Positions 61,016-64,000 of a stretch of DNA of 64,000 nt are shown piece after piece. Each line of letters starts with the position of its first letter. Position 1 is the first letter of the stretch. Origin of the DNA: Edwardsiella tarda ATCC 15947 = NBRC 105688 (GTDB lineage: Bacteria > Pseudomonadota > Gammaproteobacteria > Enterobacterales > Enterobacteriaceae); contig NZ_CP084506.1 in the NCBI RefSeq assembly GCF_003113495.2, forward strand, positions 1,054,001 to 1,118,000, read 5' to 3'. Under the pieces are notes generated by a model, which had not been told where the DNA came from, made no database searches, and saw only the letters and a list, made by a program, of their open reading frames with translations. Position numbers and translations under genes: made by a program.

Positions 61016-63319
61016 TCACAAGAGATCGAAGTGCGCGCGCTTCACGCGTTGCGAGTCGCTGCCGATGAACAGGTTGATGCGTCCCGGCTCAGTGACCTGG
61101 CGCATTTGGGCGTTCCAGAAGCGCAGCTGCTGTGGCGTCAGGGTGAAGGTGACGCGCCGCCGCTCGCCCGGTTGGAGCATCACCTTGCGGAAGTCCTGTA
61201 AGGATTTCAACGGGCGGCTGAGGCTGGCGACGGGATCCTGCAGGTAGAGCTGCAACACCGCCGCGCCAGCTCGCCGCCCGCTGTTAGTGACCTCGATGCT
61301 GGCCTCGATCTGCCCATCACGCGCCAACTGCGGGGCGGAGAGCGTGATTTCGGAGAGAGTGAAGGTGGTGTAGCTCAGGCCATAACCGAAGGGATAGAGC
61401 GGGCCGTTGGCCTCATCGAAGTAGTGCGAGGTGTACTTTTCTGGCTTCTGCGGATCGTAGGGGCGGCCCGTATTGAGTCGGCTGTAATAGGTCGGGATCT
61501 GGCCGACGGAGCGGGGGAAGGAGATCGGCAACTTAGCGGAGGGGTTGACGTCACCGAACAAGACATCGGCGACGGCGTTCCCCCCTTCGGTGCCGGGGAA
61601 CCAACTCTCTAGGATGGCGTCGGCCTGTTGATCTTCGCGTACCAGGGTCAGCGGACGTCCATTCATCAGCACCAAGACCAGCGGCTTGCCGGTCTGCTTC
61701 AGGGCGGCGATCAGATCCTGCTGGCTCTGTGGCAGGCCGATGTGGGTACGGCTAGAGGCCTCATGGGCCATGCCTTGCGCCTCACCGACCACCGCCACCA
61801 CCACATCGGCACGGCGAGCGATGGCGACCGCCTCGTCGATCATGGCCTGCGCGGGACGGGGATCGACACGGACCGAGGGGCCATATTGGTTGAGGAACTG
61901 GAGGATATCCGCGTCGCCGCTGACGTTGGCGCCGTGTGCATACAGTACCGTGCCGTGGCCAGCCATGGCGCGGCGAATGCCGCTGAGAATGGTCACCGCC
62001 TGGGCGGGATTACCGGCGGCAGACCAGCTGCCGATGACGTCACGTTGACTGTCCGCCAGAGGCCCCACCACGGCGAGCGTACCGCGACGGTTCAGCGGGA
62101 GCGTCTCCAGGCGGTTCTTCAACAACACCAGGCTCTGAGCGGCGACCGTGCGCGCCTCGGCGCGGTGTAGGCGGTCTTCGGCATCCCTATCCAGCGGATC
62201 GCTAGCGGCGGGGCCGAGGTGACGATAGGGATCGTGGAATAGCCCCATATCATACTTGACGTTGAGCACGTGGCGGCAGGCATTGTCGACATCGCTGAGG
62301 CTGACACGCCCGCTTTTCACCAGGCCAGGTAGATAGCGGCTGTAGTATTCGTCGCTCATGCTCATGTCGATGCCTGACTGGATGGCCAGGCGCACCGCAT
62401 CCTGGGGATCGCTGGCGACGCCGTGATTAATCAGCTCCTTAATGGCACCGTGGTCGCTGATGGTGATGCCCTGGAATCCCCATTGCTCACGTAACAGCGT
62501 CTTTAGCAGCCAGGGATTGGCGCTGGCCGGGGTGCCGTTGATGGCGTTGAGGGAGACCATGACGCCGCCGCTGCCCGCATCCAGCGCCGCCTTATAGGGG
62601 GGAAGATAGTCTTGGAACATGCGCTGCGGGCTCATGTCCACGCTGTTGTAGTCGCGCCCGCCCTCGACCGCCCCATACAGGGCGAAGTGTTTGACGCTGG
62701 TCATCAAGGCATGGCGATCGCTGGCGCGCGGCCCCTGCATCGCCTCGACCATCAGGCGTCCCATCTCCGAGGTGAGGTACGTGTCCTCACCGAAGCCTTC
62801 GGAGGTCCGTCCCCAGCGGGGGTCGCGGGTGACGTCGACCATCGGTGCCCAAGTCATGTTTAGACCATCCTCGCTCGCCTCGTAGGCGGAGACGCGCCCG
62901 ACGGTGCCGATCAGGGCGCGATCCCAACTGGCAGCGAGGCCGAGGCTAATCGGGAAGATGGTTCGCTGACCATGGATCACGTCATAGGCGAAGAATAACG
63001 GAATCGCCATCCGGCTGTGATTTACCGCCTGATCCTGCATACCGCGAATGCCGCGGCGGGTGACGGTATTGAAGATGGCGCCGACCTGGCCGTCGGCGAT
63101 CATCGCGTAGACCTTCTCCTTGGGATTATCGGGGCCGACGCTGATCAGGCGTAATTGGCCGATCTTCTCTTCCAGGGTCATGCGTTGCAGCATCTGGTCG
63201 ACGAAGGCGTCGCGCGGTAGGGCGGGGTCAGGCCAGGTATCAGGGTAGGGCGTGGTCGCGGCGAGGGCAGGTGCCGTGAGCAGGGCGCCGAGCAGGCCGA
63301 AGGGGCGAAGCCATTTCAT
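61016..63319 (-). CDS. bglX: periplasmic beta-glucosidase BglX
   Basis: Glycoside hydrolase family 3 enzyme that removes beta-linked glucose from oligosaccharides in the periplasm. It has 767 residues (E. coli 765). A signal peptide ends near LTAPALAAT. The N-terminal GH3 barrel holds the nucleophile Asp289 in GFQGITISDHGAIKEL, with MVDVTRDPRWGRTSEGFGED and SVKHFALYGAVEGGRDYN. A GH3 C-terminal sandwich begins near residue 400 and a fibronectin-like domain ends the protein (GAAVLQLYLQDPVASLSRP). A GAGAACCTGAACACC stretch precedes the ATG. Confidence 0.95.
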   Translation of the reverse strand: MKWLRPFGLLGALLTAPALAATTPYPDTWPDPALPRDAFVDQMLQRMTLEEKIGQLRLISVGPDNPKEKVYAMIADGQVGAIFNTVTRRGIRGMQDQAVNHSRMAIPLFFAYDVIHGQRTIFPISLGLAASWDRALIGTVGRVSAYEASEDGLNMTWAPMVDVTRDPRWGRTSEGFGEDTYLTSEMGRLMVEAMQGPRASDRHALMTSVKHFALYGAVEGGRDYNSVDMSPQRMFQDYLPPYKAALDAGSGGVMVSLNAINGTPASANPWLLKTLLREQWGFQGITISDHGAIKELINHGVASDPQDAVRLAIQSGIDMSMSDEYYSRYLPGLVKSGRVSLSDVDNACRHVLNVKYDMGLFHDPYRHLGPAASDPLDRDAEDRLHRAEARTVAAQSLVLLKNRLETLPLNRRGTLAVVGPLADSQRDVIGSWSAAGNPAQAVTILSGIRRAMAGHGTVLYAHGANVSGDADILQFLNQYGPSVRVDPRPAQAMIDEAVAIARRADVVVAVVGEAQGMAHEASSRTHIGLPQSQQDLIAALKQTGKPLVLVLMNGRPLTLVREDQQADAILESWFPGTEGGNAVADVLFGDVNPSAKLPISFPRSVGQIPTYYSRLNTGRPYDPQKPEKYTSHYFDEANGPLYPFGYGLSYTTFTLSEITLSAPQLARDGQIEASIEVTNSGRRAGAAVLQLYLQDPVASLSRPLKSLQDFRKVMLQPGERRRVTFTLTPQQLRFWNAQMRQVTEPGRINLFIGSDSQRVKRAHFDLL

Positions 63320-63473
63320 GGTGTTCAGGTTCTCTTTGCCAGGGCTGCGTAACGCAGCGTAATCGGATAAATAAGTGGAGATATATCATACAGGTGAATG
63401 CTGATAGCGTAGCGGCGATTTATCGGTTATGTGGGGCGGATCGCCCGGCATAGCGGTGTGGTAAGGGGGAGTG

Positions 63474-63505
63474 AAAAAGAAACGGGGCGGCGCAGGCCAC
63501 CCCGT
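63474..63505 (-). terminator. terminator of the cytochrome b561 gene
   Basis: On the - strand ACGGGGTGGCC pairs with GGCCGCCCCGT-type bases (ACGGGG/CCCCGT core at 63482-63487 and 63500-63505) and is followed by TTTCTTTTTC. Confidence 0.72.
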
Positions 63506-63517
63506 AGCGAGACGCGC

Positions 63518-64000
63518 TTAGCGCGTCTTCTTATGCGGCATCATTAGCAGCAGGGCGTTGTCACGGATCACATAGTGATGGAACAGGGCGGCGGCGGTGT
63601 GCAACCCGATCAGCGCATAGCCGATGTTCGCTAACACCTCATGCCACTCTTTGAGCAGCGACTTCGTCGCCGGATCCGGGGTGACCCAGGGGGCGATGGT
63701 CATGCCGAGAAACGACCAGGTTTTCCCACCGTAAGCCATCATGGCGACGCCTAAGAGGGGAATCGCCAGGAACCACAGGTAGAGCGCCAGATACATCAGG
63801 CGCGCCATCAGATGCTGCCAGCGTGGCGGGGTAGGGACAATCGGCGGATCCGGCAGGATATGGCGTAGCCCTAAACGGACGAGCATGATGATCCAGACCA
63901 ATACGCCGGCGTTATAGTGGGTCTCGCGCATCAGCAAATACGGTGCCGAGTTTTTCTCGAACAAGCCGCGAAACTCGATGCTGATATAGGCGATGATAAT
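63518..64000 (-). CDS. cybB: cytochrome b561 (CybB), 5' end outside window
   Basis: Inner-membrane diheme cytochrome b561 that oxidises quinol or reacts with superoxide in E. coli CybB. The frame is open to the window edge, giving 160 visible residues; about 15-20 N-terminal residues (with the first heme His) are missing. Visible features are EFRGLFEKN, the helix with His in RETHYNAGVLVWIIMLVRLG, and the WHEVLANIGYALIGLHTAAALFHHY helix with heme-ligand histidines. It ends in a basic MMPHKKTR as in E. coli. It is a partial gene only because of the window limit. Confidence 0.92.
   Translation of the reverse strand: MIIAYISIEFRGLFEKNSAPYLLMRETHYNAGVLVWIIMLVRLGLRHILPDPPIVPTPPRWQHLMARLMYLALYLWFLAIPLLGVAMMAYGGKTWSFLGMTIAPWVTPDPATKSLLKEWHEVLANIGYALIGLHTAAALFHHYVIRDNALLLMMPHKKTR

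Overview
The window is 64 kb of a gamma-proteobacterial chromosome, clearly of the order Enterobacterales. Nearly every gene has a close Escherichia coli counterpart and most of the order follows E. coli from aroC through fabB, pdxB to ubiX, yfcH to yfcD, ackA-pta, yfbVUTSRQ, lrhA and nuoA-N. The high G+C content, an scs copper-tolerance operon, an acid-shock asr gene and the regional gene content fit a member of Hafniaceae such as Edwardsiella. The genus is an inference from gene content, not a measured match.

Layout. Positions 2-7260 hold the 3' part of aroC, then mepA, yfcA, epmC and yfcL on the + strand, mnmC on the - strand, and fabB behind a recognisable FadR/FabR control region. Positions 7560-13072 are an accessory block: a methyltransferase, a repeat-built Asr protein, a DUF4186 protein and scsABCD (thiol-redox proteins for copper stress). 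Positions 13211-23312 are a core run: pdxB-usg-truA-dedA, accD, folC-dedD, cvpA-purF (PurR box) and ubiX. Then come a short-chain dehydrogenase-like gene with altered catalytic residues, yfcH, folX, yfcG, and yfcF, yfcE and yfcD. A periplasmic rhodanese gene and an IS200/IS605 element follow, then pta and ackA on the - strand.

Positions 34011-40063 carry yfbV, yfbU, yfbT, yfbS, yfbR and alaA. A second accessory block at 40343-43675 contains homologues of E. coli ynjA, ynjF, ynjE and ydjZ, which in E. coli lie elsewhere. lrhA then precedes the complete 13-gene NADH:quinone oxidoreductase (complex I) operon nuoA-N, with nuoC and nuoD fused. After it come an unlisted 51-codon membrane-protein gene, periplasmic beta-glucosidase bglX and a cytochrome b561 gene cut by the window end.

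Most genes serve central metabolism: aromatic amino acids, fatty acids, purines, pyridoxal phosphate, folate, acetate overflow, alanine and respiration. The accessory genes point to envelope stress: copper and thiol redox (scs), acid shock (asr) and sulfur transfer (two periplasmic rhodanese-type proteins). No CRISPR array, prophage, tRNA or rRNA gene was seen. I found no convincing multi-gene undescribed system; the better leads are small or local (the 51-aa gene, DUF4186 beside scs, the degenerate SDR, intergenic stem-loop clusters).
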